Made by a program: the position numbers and the translations under genes. Below the pieces are notes generated by a model, which made no database searches, was not told the DNA's origin, and was given only the letters and a program-made list of their open reading frames with translations. This document shows positions 11,708 to 22,500 of a stretch of 64,000 nt of DNA, piece by piece. The DNA is from Pohlia nutans (taxonomy: Eukaryota > Streptophyta > Bryopsida > Bryales > Mniaceae), in assembly GCA_022496805.1 (NCBI GenBank), contig CM040085.1, positions 41,941,811-42,005,810 of the forward strand, in the 5' to 3' direction. Every line of letters starts with the position of its first letter. Positions within the stretch are counted from its first letter, which is position 1.

Positions 11708-13364
11708 TAAGGGGGATGCACGCACGTGATTCCTAGCTTTATTGAATAGTACACTCCCTGAGACATTTTTAAAATAAAATTTGTTGGAATGGATTTGAAA
11801 TGAGATACTCTTGATGTAATGATTTTTTGATTATTCTATGTTTCTAAAATCTATGACCAAATTAATCGAGTGTTCAAGATTTTGAATAAATGCTTGTATC
11901 TTGCATTTGAGATTAAGTTTAGGATTTATTGTGGCTATTAATCTCTAAAGGACTAAAAAGCTCAAATTAGGTTGCATGGCTTTTTATAGCAATTTTGAAT
12001 TGGTCTTATGTGGACTTCTTTTTATTCAAGCTTATTTGGTTTTAGACCAATGCATGCAATGTTCTTTATTACTTCCGGTGATATAGAATTTGATTCCATC
12101 TAAATTATATGTCACAATATGATCAATTGAATTTGTCATTTTAAAACCATGAATCCTTCGGGTTAAAAGTGGATGGTTTAATAGGAACGTTGAACCTAAA
12201 AATTGTAGGACCCAAGCAGTCAAGGTGTGAAAATATAAAACATAAGAGATGTTAATGAACTTCTTTGATTTGGCCAAGGTGATAGACTTGTTACACTCAA
12301 GAATCAGAAAGATGTCTTGTGAATCTATGCATTCGTTAACATGAATCTATGAAGTTTTTTAACAGAAGATTACAATTGATGAAAACTTAATCTGGCATGA
12401 TATTTAGTTCTCTCAACAGGGGTGTTAAACTTGACCTACAAAGAAGGCAATTTCAAAATCACATTCCAACAAGGGGGTTAGTTCTTAGATGAAAGAAGAA
12501 TCGTGTTGTGCCTAATTTGGTAACAAACCTGCAAATTATATATGAGGTCAATTCCTACTCCCTCACTCGGTCCACAAACCTTGAACTTGTTCCATTGGAT
12601 TATCTGGAATCGAACTGCAATCAGCTAAGACTAGTGAACGGCCTATTGATTTGAGACCTGAGTTTCATTCAGATGTTCAGTTTTCAATCCAAGACACTCG
12701 TTTCCATTACCAGAAGTGAGAAGAGCAGAAAGCTTTGGACGGTACATGTACAAAGAAATAGGTCGTTACAAATGCACAGTACAGAGGTGTGAGAGGAGGG
12801 CATTGGTTGTCATCCTGCTTGCACCTTGTCAATCTAGTAATGAAAATGCTAATGAACATCACTGTCTGGCTGTGTCTATTGAGATACCAAATAATCCGCC
12901 CTGTTAGGTTAAGAGGTGCCTTACTTCGATATATATATGAATACTTTGATACTTCATCCTGCACAGCAAGACCCGCAAGGAGTAGGTGCACCTGCAAGGG
13001 CCAAGAAAGAGAAATGTCATTGGAATCTGCTTAATCAACTATAATTACACGTTATTTGTGCCACTTTGTGATCAGTATGTAACAGTGTCTTACATTTAAA
13101 ATTTGATACGTACACTATTGATACATAATGGCACAAATAGGGTTACTTCTGAATTGTGGCAAAAATAGGGTAGCCTATCTTATAGCAAACACGCCATGCA
13201 GACCTAGCATTTTCTAGGACATAGAAGGCAACAAAGTCTTCTCCAAAGTACACCTTAGTGTAAGACCTTAGTGTACTTATCAAAACCAAAGGTCAATATA
13301 GTTGACCGAAAACAAAAGTGGTGTTCAAGTGGAGTTCAAGTGGAGTTTGCATCCCTATAATAAC
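11708..13364. other. Intergenic, one dispersed-repeat copy
   Basis: Apart from the repeat at 12012-12176 I see only short frames and local duplications (TTAGTGTAAGACCTTAGTGTA near 13255-13276; AGTGGAGTTCAAGTGGAGTT near 13328-13347). No supported gene. Confidence 0.4.
12012..12176 (-). repeat. Dispersed repeat, GGATTCATGG family, copy 1
   Basis: The minus strand reads AAGGATTCATGGTTTTAAAA, then CAATTGATCATATTGTGA, ATATCACCGGAA, CATTGCATGCATTGGTC and AAGAAGTCCACAT. The same blocks occur in the same order at 19678, 20826, 38806, 43246 and 61738. The unit is about 190 bp and non-coding. Confidence 0.8.
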
Positions 13365-13365
13365 A

Positions 13366-13615
13366 ATTTCTGACAAGCATTGTTCATGAATAGTCCCTTG
13401 GTCGACTCTCTTAGGTTTGGGGGAACTTGTGGGAACTCTCTTCTAGCATTGGGGAGTTCACAAGTTCCACTCCTTCGGACTGTGCAAGGCCTTGCTTTAA
13501 ATTATCCTCCAACTCACCATAGACTAGTTTTGCAGTCTTTTGAACTAAAAACAAGTCTAAGGTGAGTACAAGGTGAGTTTCCACTTTGGAACACTCTTTA
13601 CAGTTAACTCTAATG
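13366..13615 (-). repeat. SINE-like repeat, copy 1
   Basis: This is homologous over about 250 bp to 40041-40292. Shared blocks on the minus strand are GGGACTATTCATGAA, CTAGCATTGGGGAG, GTTCAAAAGACTGCAAAACT versus GTTCAAAAAGACAGAAAAAC on the plus strand of the other copy, and a tail ending near CTTTGAGACACTC or equivalent. A tRNA-like A box and a B-box-like AGTTCCAC suggest a tRNA-derived SINE, but the boxes are diverged. Confidence 0.5.
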
Positions 13616-13744
13616 CCATCAACCTCTGGAGAACCCTTTTTCGTGAAATTTTTTATTAGACACTGAATGGGGCAGCCTGCGCAGGCTCCGTAAGATTTGA
13701 GATTTATGAGGGTCTTCAAAGAGCACACTGAATCTGGGATTCGG

Positions 13745-13960
13745 GGATCCTCATCTGCAGGCTGGAACCTATATTTCCAAACCTGGAATACCAGCCCAGA
13801 CCTAAATTTTGTCTGGCTGGTATGCAGTAGCAAATACCAGCCTTGAGCGACCTGGCTGGTATACACTATTGCTTGTGGATACCAGCCAGACTCCTCGTCT
13901 GGGCTGGGCTGGTACGGTATATCAGGTTCGGAAATAGGGATACCGGCCACACTGGTGGCC
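13745..13960. repeat. TACCAGCC-rich degenerate repeat
   Basis: TACCAGCC / GGCTGGTA recurs about eight times at irregular spacing, with an inverted pair at the edges (GAACCTATATTTCC near 13765 and GGTTCGGAAATAGGG near 13925). It may be a small foldback element with a simple-repeat interior. Confidence 0.4.
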
Positions 13961-14159
13961 ATGCTCTTTCACTCTGTTCGGTGCATCTGAAACCTAGAAA
14001 CTATTGAGCAGTACAAATGTACTCTCCACGCATTCATACTGAATAAGCAGCTTCAAGAATTCTATTTGTTACTTATAATGAATAAAGCCCAGCAAGTTGT
14101 GGCAAGAATAATATCCCGCACTCTAGTGACATAGTTCAGTTTAGGGTTTCGAAACATAC

Positions 14160-15741
14160 TGTGATCAATGCCGCGCACGTTATCCATGCCACGAGGTGGG
14201 CCTCTGCCATATCCTCCAGATGGACCACCAGGTCCTCCAGGCCCTCCACCACCACCTCCGCCATACGATCCGGGCCGTCTGTTATCCGACCTCTTGCCGT
14301 AATTTTGATGTGCGTCCAACTGCAGTTTTCAAGCAAACGCAAACCGTTAACAGAAAACGAGACAGAAGCCTGAATCTATCTCCATCGCAAACCCTAATTT
14401 CCTCCTCCATCTCAACTTCTTTCAAAAGATCATAAATCACTCTATCAGAGTTTCCAGAATACCAAATCTTCCCCACCTTATTCCATTTTATAGACAGCGA
14501 ATTTTTCAAAGACTCTGTTTGTTAACCCCTAAGCGTCTAAACGCCCAATATGGCCATCACTGAACTTTGCAACGGTGGCACTTTCAGATTTTCTGATTGC
14601 AATACATCATTTTAAGGGCTGCTTCACACTATGGCCAAAGGTGGAGAGGCCGTCGATTTCCACCAATCAGATTGCAAGAAACCAAGAGTTCGGCCTCTCG
14701 ACACTTCACACTAGAGGCCAAAGTCCAAAGGCCGTCGCCCTCCAAAATGCTTACATGGCAACACTTTTTGACCAAGGTGACGGTCTCTCGAAAGGAAGTT
14801 TGGGTCGGACGGGAAACTATGGTCGAGAGGCTGTCAATTTCTTTTCATAAAAAATGAAAACTATATTTTATTGCCTATTTTCAGTAGATTTTTTTGAACT
14901 CTCAACAAAGTTTGGCCACTCAATCCCACGGCCTCTCGACTTGGACGGCCATAGTGTGAAGCGGCCCTAAAGCTCTTGTTCTATCCTACAAGATCAACAG
15001 TGTCGATCATGTCAAACTGAAGTCATTTCACACAAATAGATGATTTGCAGCAGGGGGTCCAATTTTCCTACACTACAGAAAATACACAGTGGACGCTTAG
15101 GGGTTAAGTACAAATACAATGCTTGAAAAACGTTCAAACACTTTCAGATTACCAAAACGAAGAACGGAATAAAGTGGCTTTATTACTCAATTACAAAAAA
15201 CGAGACGGAAGACTGCATCTATCTCCATCGCAAACCCTAACTTCCTCCATCTCAACTTCTTTCAAAAGATCATAAATCACTCCATCAGAGTTACCAGAAC
15301 ACCATGTCTTCTTCGTTTTTTGATTGCGATTTTTTTACAGACTCTGTTTGTTAAGTACAAATACAATGATTGAAAAACGTTCGAAGAATTTCAGATTACC
15401 AAATCGAAGAACGGAATAAAATGGCTTTTCCGAAAACCTTGCACTCAATTACAATAGGGTTTGGACTAAGAAATTCTCCATTAATCCACGATCGATCGAT
15501 AACAATGTAAAGTCCTTACCGAAAACATAGTTCTGAAAAACGACAGGATCATATTGATGAGAGCGAAAAACGTATCCGGAATGATGCTCAATCGCCATGG
15601 CGATCTTTGTGCGCGTACTTCCCCTGCAACCAGAGAAATTCTTCCAAAATTTTAGAATCCCCCATGACAGGAACGTAAACAAAACACCAAATTCACGGGA
15701 AAAAACAAAATTCACGCACCTGATTGAATCCAGCCCGCCAT
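14160..15741 (-). CDS. Selenoprotein K-like (SelK/SelG) small membrane protein
   Basis: Three exons join in frame on the minus strand: 15720-15741, 15520-15623 and 14160-14319. The product starts MAGWIQSGEVRAQRSPWR, then has one hydrophobic segment (LSIIPDTFFALINMILSFF, then RTMFS). It continues into a Gly/Pro-rich tail and the family signature PRGMDNVRGIDH. This order (short lumenal end, one transmembrane helix, basic Gly-rich tail) is that of SelK proteins of the ER membrane, linked in animals to ER-associated degradation and palmitoylation. Land-plant forms lack selenocysteine. The C-terminus is unresolved. A donor (GTATGTTT) follows GATCACA at 14160, and possible last exons begin near 14051 or 13985. 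Without splicing the frame runs to a stop at 14062. Intron 2 (14320-15519) holds nested MITEs. Confidence 0.75.
14526..15103 (+). mobile_element. TTAA-flanked MITE containing a nested MITE
   Basis: TTAA lies at 14522-14525 and 15104-15107. The ends are CCCCTAAGCGTC and GACGCTTAGGGG, a perfect 12-bp inverted repeat. The downstream duplicated copy shows the unoccupied TTAA site. The interior carries another element at 14616-14967. Confidence 0.88.
14616..14967. mobile_element. Tourist/Harbinger-like MITE nested in the TTAA MITE
   Basis: A 352 bp element has inverted ends GGGC(T/C)GCTTCACACTATGGCC (one mismatch), flanked by TAA on both sides (14613-14615, 14968-14970). The TAA duplication and GGGC start fit PIF/Harbinger-type MITEs. 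No coding region. Confidence 0.75.
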
Positions 15742-15911
15742 CGCTCCACGATCGAACTGACAAACTACGGTACTAAATCGGTCGGAAGGGCGGAAGGCTA
15801 TGAAGCTGGATGGAACCATCCACAACGTTCTCATTTCATTCATCCATAGATTATTATCATCCATTAGACACGTTCATCGATACTCAGTGTGCCTGGCTCG
15901 ATCGACAGCAT

Positions 15912-15984
15912 GTCCATGAGATTGCCGACACCCGTGAGATACCCTGGAGGTACACAGTCAGATACCCGTGAGATACATACCCTA
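15912..15984. repeat. GAGATACCC minisatellite, left block
   Basis: Units such as CCGTGAGATACCCTGGAGG and TACACAGTCAGATA, with a period of about 34 bp. The same units resume at 16840-17010, so two elements (15985-16221 and 16228-16819) separate the blocks. Confidence 0.65.
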
Positions 15985-16221
15985 CGTTCAGGTCAGTTTC
16001 GTAAATAATAAGACAAAACTTGGAGTATGTTCAAATTTTGATAAACTTGTAGATCAAAATCTGAAAAACAATTATTTGAATGTCTTTAGTTCTTTTTGAA
16101 ATCTGAAACACCATAATTAGTAAATTTTTGAAATTTTTGAAAATTAAGAAATGGCATTTTGTGCAGTCTAAATTCTAAAATTAAATTATTTCGACACATG
16201 GGTGACAAAACTAACCTGAAC
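15985..16221. mobile_element. MITE family 2, copy 1 (TIR GTTCAGGTYAGTTT)
   Basis: The ends GTTCAGGTCAGTTTCGT and, inverted, GTTCAGGTTAGTTTTGT form 17-bp TIRs with two mismatches. A homologous copy of about the same length lies at 40907-41149. Shared internal blocks include TTTGAATGTCTTTAGTT and AATGGCATTT. The right end abuts the next element within 2 bp. Confidence 0.7.
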
Positions 16222-16227
16222 CCTTAA

Positions 16228-16819
16228 CCCTTAAAGGATTTAGGGCATAGTAGATACGTTGTCGTATGTTTAACATTTGTTGTAAGTAGAAAGTTCCAAA
16301 TTGAGATCCCAATAGCTTTTAAGACCATGTAGACATGAATTTTAACTTCACTTTTGATATGAAACTCATAGGAGGTGTAGAACCATTCCAAATACAATGA
16401 AATACGACCATATAATACTGGCCGGAATGGCCAATCTGGACCTTTAAGGGTTAAAGGTCCAGAGAGCCCTTTTCTGACCAATATGATACAGATAGATAGA
16501 TATGAACTCCGGTCCTCTTTCGAGGCCGGCGTGAATAAAGTGTCTGTTCGTCTTGACAATGAGCCAGTGCCCACCGGACAAAGAACCATTGGTACAAGAC
16601 TACTCACCTCTTTCGAGAATAGATCAATATAATACACCAATACTCCATTGTATTTGGCATAGTTCCACACCTCCTATGGGTTTAAGATCAAAAGTGAAGT
16701 TAAAATTCACGTCAACATGATTTTAATGAACTATTGGGGTCTCAATTTGGAACTTTCTATTTACAACAAATGTCAAATATACGCCAACGTATCTACTATC
16801 CCCATCAACCCTTTTAGGG
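16228..16819. mobile_element. TTAA-flanked foldback element with arms of about 180 bp
   Basis: TTAA at 16224-16227 and 16820-16823 bracket two long inverted arms. Each arm has GATAGTAGATACGTTG or its equivalent, TTTGTTGTAA.TAGAAAGTTCC and AACTTCACTTTTGAT. A further TTAA follows CCTTTAAGGG at 16451, so the left half (16228-16450) could itself be a complete 223 bp MITE, joined to an inverted relative. The centre has a 12-bp perfect hairpin stem (CTGGACCTTTAA). Confidence 0.75.
16497..16600 (-). repeat. Dispersed repeat 'CTTTATTCACG', copy 1
   Basis: The minus strand reads CAATGGTTCTTTGTCCGGTG then ACTTTATTCACGCCGGCCTC and GGAGTTCATATCTATC. Relatives occur at 23033-23130 and 41438-41540 on the plus strand. 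It forms the centre of the foldback element here. Confidence 0.65.
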
Positions 16820-16839
16820 TTAACGTATGGTAGTAAGGT

Positions 16840-17010
16840 ACCCGTCAGATACCTGTGAGATACCCTGGAGATACACAGTCAGATACCTGTGAGATACCCT
16901 GCAGTTACACAGTCAGATACCCGTCAGATACCCTGCAGTTACATAGTCAGATACCGGCCACATACCCTTGAGATACACAATCATATACCCCTGAGATACC
17001 GCTAAGATAT
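16840..17010. repeat. GAGATACCC minisatellite, right block
   Basis: Four to five tandem units of about 34 bp (AGATACCTGTGAGATACCC, TGCAGTTACACAGTC). Same family as 15912-15984. Confidence 0.7.
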
Positions 17011-17264
17011 TTTATTCGTCCATGACGGATGAAATTCATCCTTGTGCTGTGGGTGAGTGTGTTTGTGTGGAACTTGGGCATTTGGCAACAACGAGCGATG
17101 GCGATGGCGATGGCGGGTCTCTCCTCCGCTGCGGCTCTTCGTCACTGCTGTCCTCAAGCGCTCATCGTAAGTGCAATTAACCCTGTTGTAGGATTTAGTT
17201 GATTGGCTTTCTGCAACGCAGAGCTGGTGAATGAATTGCAAAACGAATGGTAATGGAATTCTTT

Positions 17265-17990
17265 GAACAGCTGTGGGTGTAAATTTCCATCTTGAACAGA
17301 CCTCTTTTGGATTATTGTGACTACTGTGGACTACTGCAAGGAACAATGAGGTCGCCTTTTCTTTCTCTGTTCTTGGGTGGGGCTTTGTCCGCTCTCGTCG
17401 TCTGGGTAAGTGTCTGCAATGCGATGAGGGTTCCGATCCTTACTTTTCAGCTCTAGACTATTTCGTGGTTCATCGCTACTATAAAGAAAAAGAAAAATTG
17501 TCAAAAATCGCTTTCAACAGTCGATTTTTTAATTTTTGGTTTCCGAAATGTTTTTCAAAACGAAAACACAGTGAGGATTTCGAGCCATTTTTATAGCGTT
17601 TTGATTTTTAGAGTTGAACAGCTCTGTGGGTGCAAATTTTCTTCTTGAACAGACCTCTTTTGGATTCATAGCATAATAGAGCAGTGCAATGGAGCACCCT
17701 GTTGAAAACTGGATCAAAAGAGAATCTTCACTTGGATCCACTTTTCTGAGTAATGGAGGAATGCCATTTGTATTCCATGAATTTTGGACTACCATGTCAT
17801 TGCCAGGTAAACTTAGGTTCTAATTGTAATTAGACTGTGGTCCCATTTGCAAAAGGTTGTTGGCTCCCATTGCTCTATTATGCTATGTTGTGACTACTGT
17901 GGAATGATTGCGCATTGGAATGAGGTCGTCTTTTCTTTATCTGTTCTTGGGTGGGGCTTTGTCCGCTCGATCTCTTCGTCTGGGAAAGTG
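17265..17990 (+). repeat. Duplicated 5' region upstream of the DUF212 gene
   Basis: The block GAACAG..TGTGGGTG, TTGAACAGACCTCTTTTGG, GTGACTACTGTGGA, then TTCTTGGGTGGGGCTTTGTC occurs at 17265-17410 and again split over 17615-17667 and 17888-17990. The second copy is interrupted by a MITE (17667-17887). Both copies contain a short ATG-started hydrophobic frame (MRSPFLSLFLGG at 17346), which may be leader or upstream-ORF sequence of the next gene. Confidence 0.6.
17667..17887. mobile_element. MITE with TIR CATAGCATAATAGAGCA
   Basis: Inverted ends CATAGCATAATAGAGCA (17667) and TGCTCTATTATGCTATG (17887) match perfectly over 17 bp, and AATGG.GC follows on both sides. The tandem duplicate at about 17309 reads straight through (TTTTGGATTATTGTGAC), giving the pre-insertion site. 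The superfamily is unassigned. Confidence 0.7.
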
Positions 17991-18062
17991 CTGAGGGGAA
18001 AGTGCTGCTTGCTTTGCTTGGCTGCCAGTAAGTTAAGTAAACCCTAAATCAAGCATCCCAGC

Positions 18063-18608
18063 ATGAGGATGGAGCGTATGTTGGCTGGGGACGTGGCCGT
18101 AGCCGCGGGGGATGTGGCGGCCAACTTGGGGAATGCGCAGTACGACGGCATCACGAACTTCCCCATCGTGGCCGCGTTTCTGTCGTTTTTTGTGGCGCAG
18201 TTGCTCAAAGTGTTGACCACCTGGTACAAAGAGAACAGATGGGATGTGAAGCGCTTGTATGGATCAGGCGGCATGCCTTCTTCTCATTCTGCTACGGTGA
18301 CCGGGCTCGCCTGCGCGGTTGGCCTTCGTGAGGGTCTTGGTGGACCTGTGTTTGCTATTGCCTTTGTGCTGGCCTGCATTGTTATGTACGATGCATCCGG
18401 TGTTAGACTGCAAGCTGGTCGACACGCTGAGGTCTTGAATCAAATTGTGTTTGAGCTCCCTCCCGAGCACCCTCTTTCGGACTCAAGGCCTTTTAAGGAA
18501 TGTCTTGGGCATACCCCTCCGCAGGTTGCTGCAGGTGCCATGCTGGGATGCTTGATTGCTTACACGCTACACCTGCTTTCACTAGTAGCCGGACCCTCAG
18601 GTAGATAG
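18063..18608 (+). CDS. Divergent PAP2 / DUF212 membrane protein
   Basis: A single exon of 181 residues. It matches the plant 'acid phosphatase/vanadium-dependent haloperoxidase-related' (DUF212, divergent PAP2) family: NFPIVAAFLSFFVAQLLK, TTWYKENRWDVKRL, GSGGMPSSHSATVTGLA, VMYDASGVRLQAGRHAE, NQIVFELPPEHPL and LGHTPPQVAAGAMLGC. Histidine and arginine residues of the PAP2 core are recognisable. About four hydrophobic segments indicate an integral membrane protein. The length is full for the family. The start at MRMERM gives a 30-residue N-terminal extension that may include targeting sequence; an in-frame ATG at 18069 (MERM) is an alternative. The biochemical role is not established. A partly duplicated region lies immediately upstream. 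Confidence 0.88.
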   Translation: MRMERMLAGDVAVAAGDVAANLGNAQYDGITNFPIVAAFLSFFVAQLLKVLTTWYKENRWDVKRLYGSGGMPSSHSATVTGLACAVGLREGLGGPVFAIAFVLACIVMYDASGVRLQAGRHAEVLNQIVFELPPEHPLSDSRPFKECLGHTPPQVAAGAMLGCLIAYTLHLLSLVAGPSGR

Positions 18609-19530
18609 TCGTAGGATTGTTGGAACATTCTTTGTGTTATTGTCACAAGGTTCTATAGCGCTTGTAAGGGTTCACTCTTTTGCTCAGAAGATAAAAATGG
18701 CAACTCTCCAACATCATTGTCCAGCTAAAGATTACGTGGCATGGCACAGATTCTATTCTAGCATCTGCCACAGTGATTCTTATTCCTAGGTGCAGCAGGG
18801 TAGCGCTAAGGAACCTTATGGTGACCAAGCTGTAGTATATATCTTACATTAGTGATTTATCTAGTTTTTAGAGTTACTGTCTATGGGAAACGCCAGTCAA
18901 GTGTCACCACATAGTTGCCAAACTAGTTTCAATTTGATCTTGTGAATAGAATGCGTGGATTCTTCTGGACATCATGGTCAAGAATCAAGACTATTTAAAT
19001 TTTTTAAATAAAGAAATTGGATTTCAAGCATTATTTTAGTTCGTTGCAGTTTCCAAACAGTTTTCTATCAAAAATTTAGATTTGAACTGCTCTGTATCTG
19101 CGTGATATTTGACCTGCATTGATTTACTTCTAGATTTAGAATTGGTCTGAAATTTGAGTTCAAGGATTGGAGCTTGATGCTTTTCTCCCTTCCCTCTCTC
19201 TCATTGCTCTGAAACTGCTGACTTGTTGGTGACTTTTGCTCCTGAATGAATGTCCATCACGAAGCGAATTCTTCAAAATGGCCTTAATTTTTCTTCCTTG
19301 AGAAAATCACGAGGGCAGTTCATCGGTCTTGTTCTAAACTTTGGTTAATAACCATGTGTGATCATATATTGAGACCTTGTTTTGCATCATCTTACTTTCT
19401 CGTTGCAAATTATTGAAGCTTAGGTGGTAATTCATGTTCATAGAATGGGATCAATTCTACTAACTCCAAATAGCATTCTTTCTTTTTAATCCCACTTACA
19501 GTGAAGTTATTCAAATATTGAGTTGGGACC
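18609..19530. other. Intergenic between DUF212 and glyoxalase II genes
   Basis: Holds the presumed 3' UTR of one gene and promoter of the next. No further frame, repeat or RNA was recognised. Confidence 0.4.
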
Positions 19531-22500
19531 ATGCAGAGCGGTGTTTGGCAAAGGACAAGCAACCAATACTGGGGCGGCATCAAGAGACGGTCTAGTAGTG
19601 CTACTATCTCGCAAGCTGCGCTTCAGATCAACCTCGTACCTATCCCCTCTTTATCTCAATTGTTTTGAAGAAGGACCAAGGATTCATAGTTTTTAAATGA
19701 AAAATTCAATTGATCATATTGTGAAAAAATATACTTCAGATGGGACCAAACTTTATATCACTAGAACTAGTGAAGATCATTGCATGTGTTGGTCAAAAAA
19801 CAAATAATTTGAACAAGAGGAAGTCCAAATAGGACCTACTCAAAACTGTTAAAAAAGCACACAGTTGACGCTTATGTTGAGATTGTATCATAACTGCCCA
19901 CTTTGTTACGTATTGGGCAGTACATCTTAAATAATACAAGGTATTAGATAACTGTTATTTTGATGTTGATCTAATGGTTGGATATTTTCAGTCTCCTTTT
20001 ACTTTGATCCCAACTTTGCATGATATGTGAATGGTCATGCAGGTCCCATGTTTGGTAGACAACTATGCCTACTTGCTACACGACACGGCCTCAGGGACCA
20101 CCGGGATTGTGGACCCTTCAGCTTCGGGGCCTGTTATTAAGGCTCTCAAAGAGAAGGGTCTGTCTTTGGACTACATCTTAAACACTCATCATCATTGGGA
20201 CCACACTGGCGGAAATGCAGATTTGAAGAAAGAGTACAACGCAAAGGTACTGGCAATCAACATTTTTTTGAATGTGCATAACATTCTTTAGTAGTTGTGA
20301 GAATTTATCAAAAACAAGACTCATAGGTCTGCCATTGCTCAATGAAAGGATAGCTCATGTCTTCTTGTAGCTTTTGCTTATGAAAAGAATCTGGATTCCT
20401 TTTCCAAGGTTGTTGAGGTAGCTCCTCAAGAATGTTTTGTGAATTTGATATATCAAGTATAGCATCACAAAGTTAGCAAATCACGTTCTGGCGATGTTTT
20501 ACGCACATATGATAACGATAAGTTAAACATACGTTAAACAGTACGTTCAATATACGATAAACGCACATCCTACGTTTTGTGTATGTTGAACGTAATAACT
20601 GGTAAAAGCTGGAATTTGGACTTACCAGGGTAAGGTTGCTGAAGAGCAGGTAGTAGGGCCAAGAGCGGACCAAGAACGTATCCCGGGTATTGACGTTGCA
20701 CTGAGTGATGGGGAGACGTGGATGTTTGGTGAGCAGTCCATGCGCGTCCTTGATACCCCTGGTCATACTCGAGGTAATTGTGGTCAAATCTCTCCATTTT
20801 CATTTTCTGAATAGGGCGCAGAGCTTCTATCCAAGGATTCATGGTTTTAAAATGACAAATTCAATCAATCATATTGTGAAAAATATAATTCAGATGGTAC
20901 CAAATTTTATATCACCGGAATCACTAAATAACATTTCATGCATAGGTCAAGAAAATAAATGAATTTGAACAAAAGGAAGTCCGCATGGGACCTACTCAAA
21001 ACTGCTAAAAAAAATGAGGCCCAAATCGGGCTTCCTCATCCTTCAGGTGTTTACATGTGTAAGGATATATGCTACTCAGAAGTTAATCCCGAAGTGCTGA
21101 AGCTAAAAATTAGAAAGTCCACTTTAATAGTTGCTTTTAGTGACTTTCAAAAGATGTTGCAATCGTTCAAAATATGTAGGGTATGATTTCGTCTTGTTAT
21201 TGTTACATTTTATTACCATTCTTGAAGTGATTCATTTCAACTCCTCTAAGTATGGAAGTGGCCACTTTTAGCCATTAGTGTTTAAGCATTTTGCTTGCTG
21301 ACAGAGCCATTGTGGAGGCGGTGTCTGAGAATGCGTTGTAAGCTTTGTTCAGTTACTAACTTGCTGATATATTTGGTGAGCAGGGCATGTCAGCTTCTAC
21401 TTTGAAAAAAACAAGTCCGTGTTCACTGGAGATACTCTGTTTTCAATAGGATGTGGCCGCCTGTTTGAAGGTTCTCCTGAGCAGGTATTGAGCAAGGTCG
21501 AATGGGGTTAACTAGAAGTCTTTTGGATTGTTCTGTTTGTTCCAGGAATTTTTAGTGGGATAGCGGATCTGAATCATAATTTTAGAAGGAGAAATTCTTG
21601 GGAGGATAATCTGCAGTTTTGAATGTCTGCAGATGTGGCTTTCTTTGTCGAAATTGGCAGCGCTGCCAGATGACACACTAGTGTACTGTGGCCATGAGTA
21701 TACAATGGTGAGTGCCTTCTTCAAAAGTTCAGTGTAGTTTCTTTTCCTGTACGATATAGATACCGGTATGCAAAGCCCAGACCGAATTTATACTGAAAAA
21801 TATGACTTAGAGAAACCATAACAGATTAACAACCTGTCTAGCTATCCTGCCCATAATATTCTTGAGGAGTTGCTTAAACAGTGAGCCAAGAAAAGGAATC
21901 CATATTCTTTTTGTGCACAATTTTGAGCTCAATGTAATGTTGTGGCCCACGATAGAATCATGTATTTCCTTTCATCCAATACATCCTTAGTTGGCATATT
22001 TGCATGTGGTTGCATGCCTGAATGGAATAAACTGCAGGCTATTTCTTCAATATTTTAATGCTCCATTTTCTTTTTGTGCTAGTGGAAAGGTTGCAAGCAG
22101 TATATTACTCTAGAATGTTACGATTTTCTTTATTCCCGGGATTTGTGAGAGAGAATTGTTTACTTTTTCAAATGCTAACTTTTCGTATATCTCCATTGTG
22201 TACTGACCTTTTCCATTTTGAACTCAGTCGAATGCAAAGTTTGCATTGACAGTGGAGCCTCAGAATGGCGCTTTGCAGTCACGAGCTCAGAAAGTGAAGG
22301 AACTCCGTCAAAAGGGTCTACCGACGGTGAGTATGCAGTGCAACCAAGCATTCCTTTGAGTTTTGCATAATCTGTGCTCTCGAATTATCACAATGTTGGC
22401 AAGTCACGTTTTTGCGATGTTGAACGAGGGTGATTACGTTCAACATATGTAAAACGTAGGATGTGTGCTTATCGTATGTTAATCATATTGTTAACGATGT

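Larger units (their letters stand above)
14340..15445. repeat. Tandem duplication of about 270 bp inside the SelK-like intron
   Basis: The block ATCTATCTCCATCGCAAACC, AACTTCTTTCAAAAGATC, GACTCTGTTTGTTAA then GTACAAATACAATG occurs at 14368-14525 (continuing 15104-15205 after a MITE) and again at 15210-15440. The second copy has an uninterrupted TTAA at the position where the first carries the MITE at 14526-15103. Confidence 0.8.

Noticed and set aside
13411..13962. 183-codon minus-strand frame as a gene
   Set aside because: Its C-terminal half is the SINE-like repeat, which also appears translated at 40015-40272, and its N-terminal half is the TACCAGCC repeat.
16224..16670. 148-codon minus-strand frame
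   Set aside because: It lies entirely inside the inverted arms of a TTAA element and matches no protein family.
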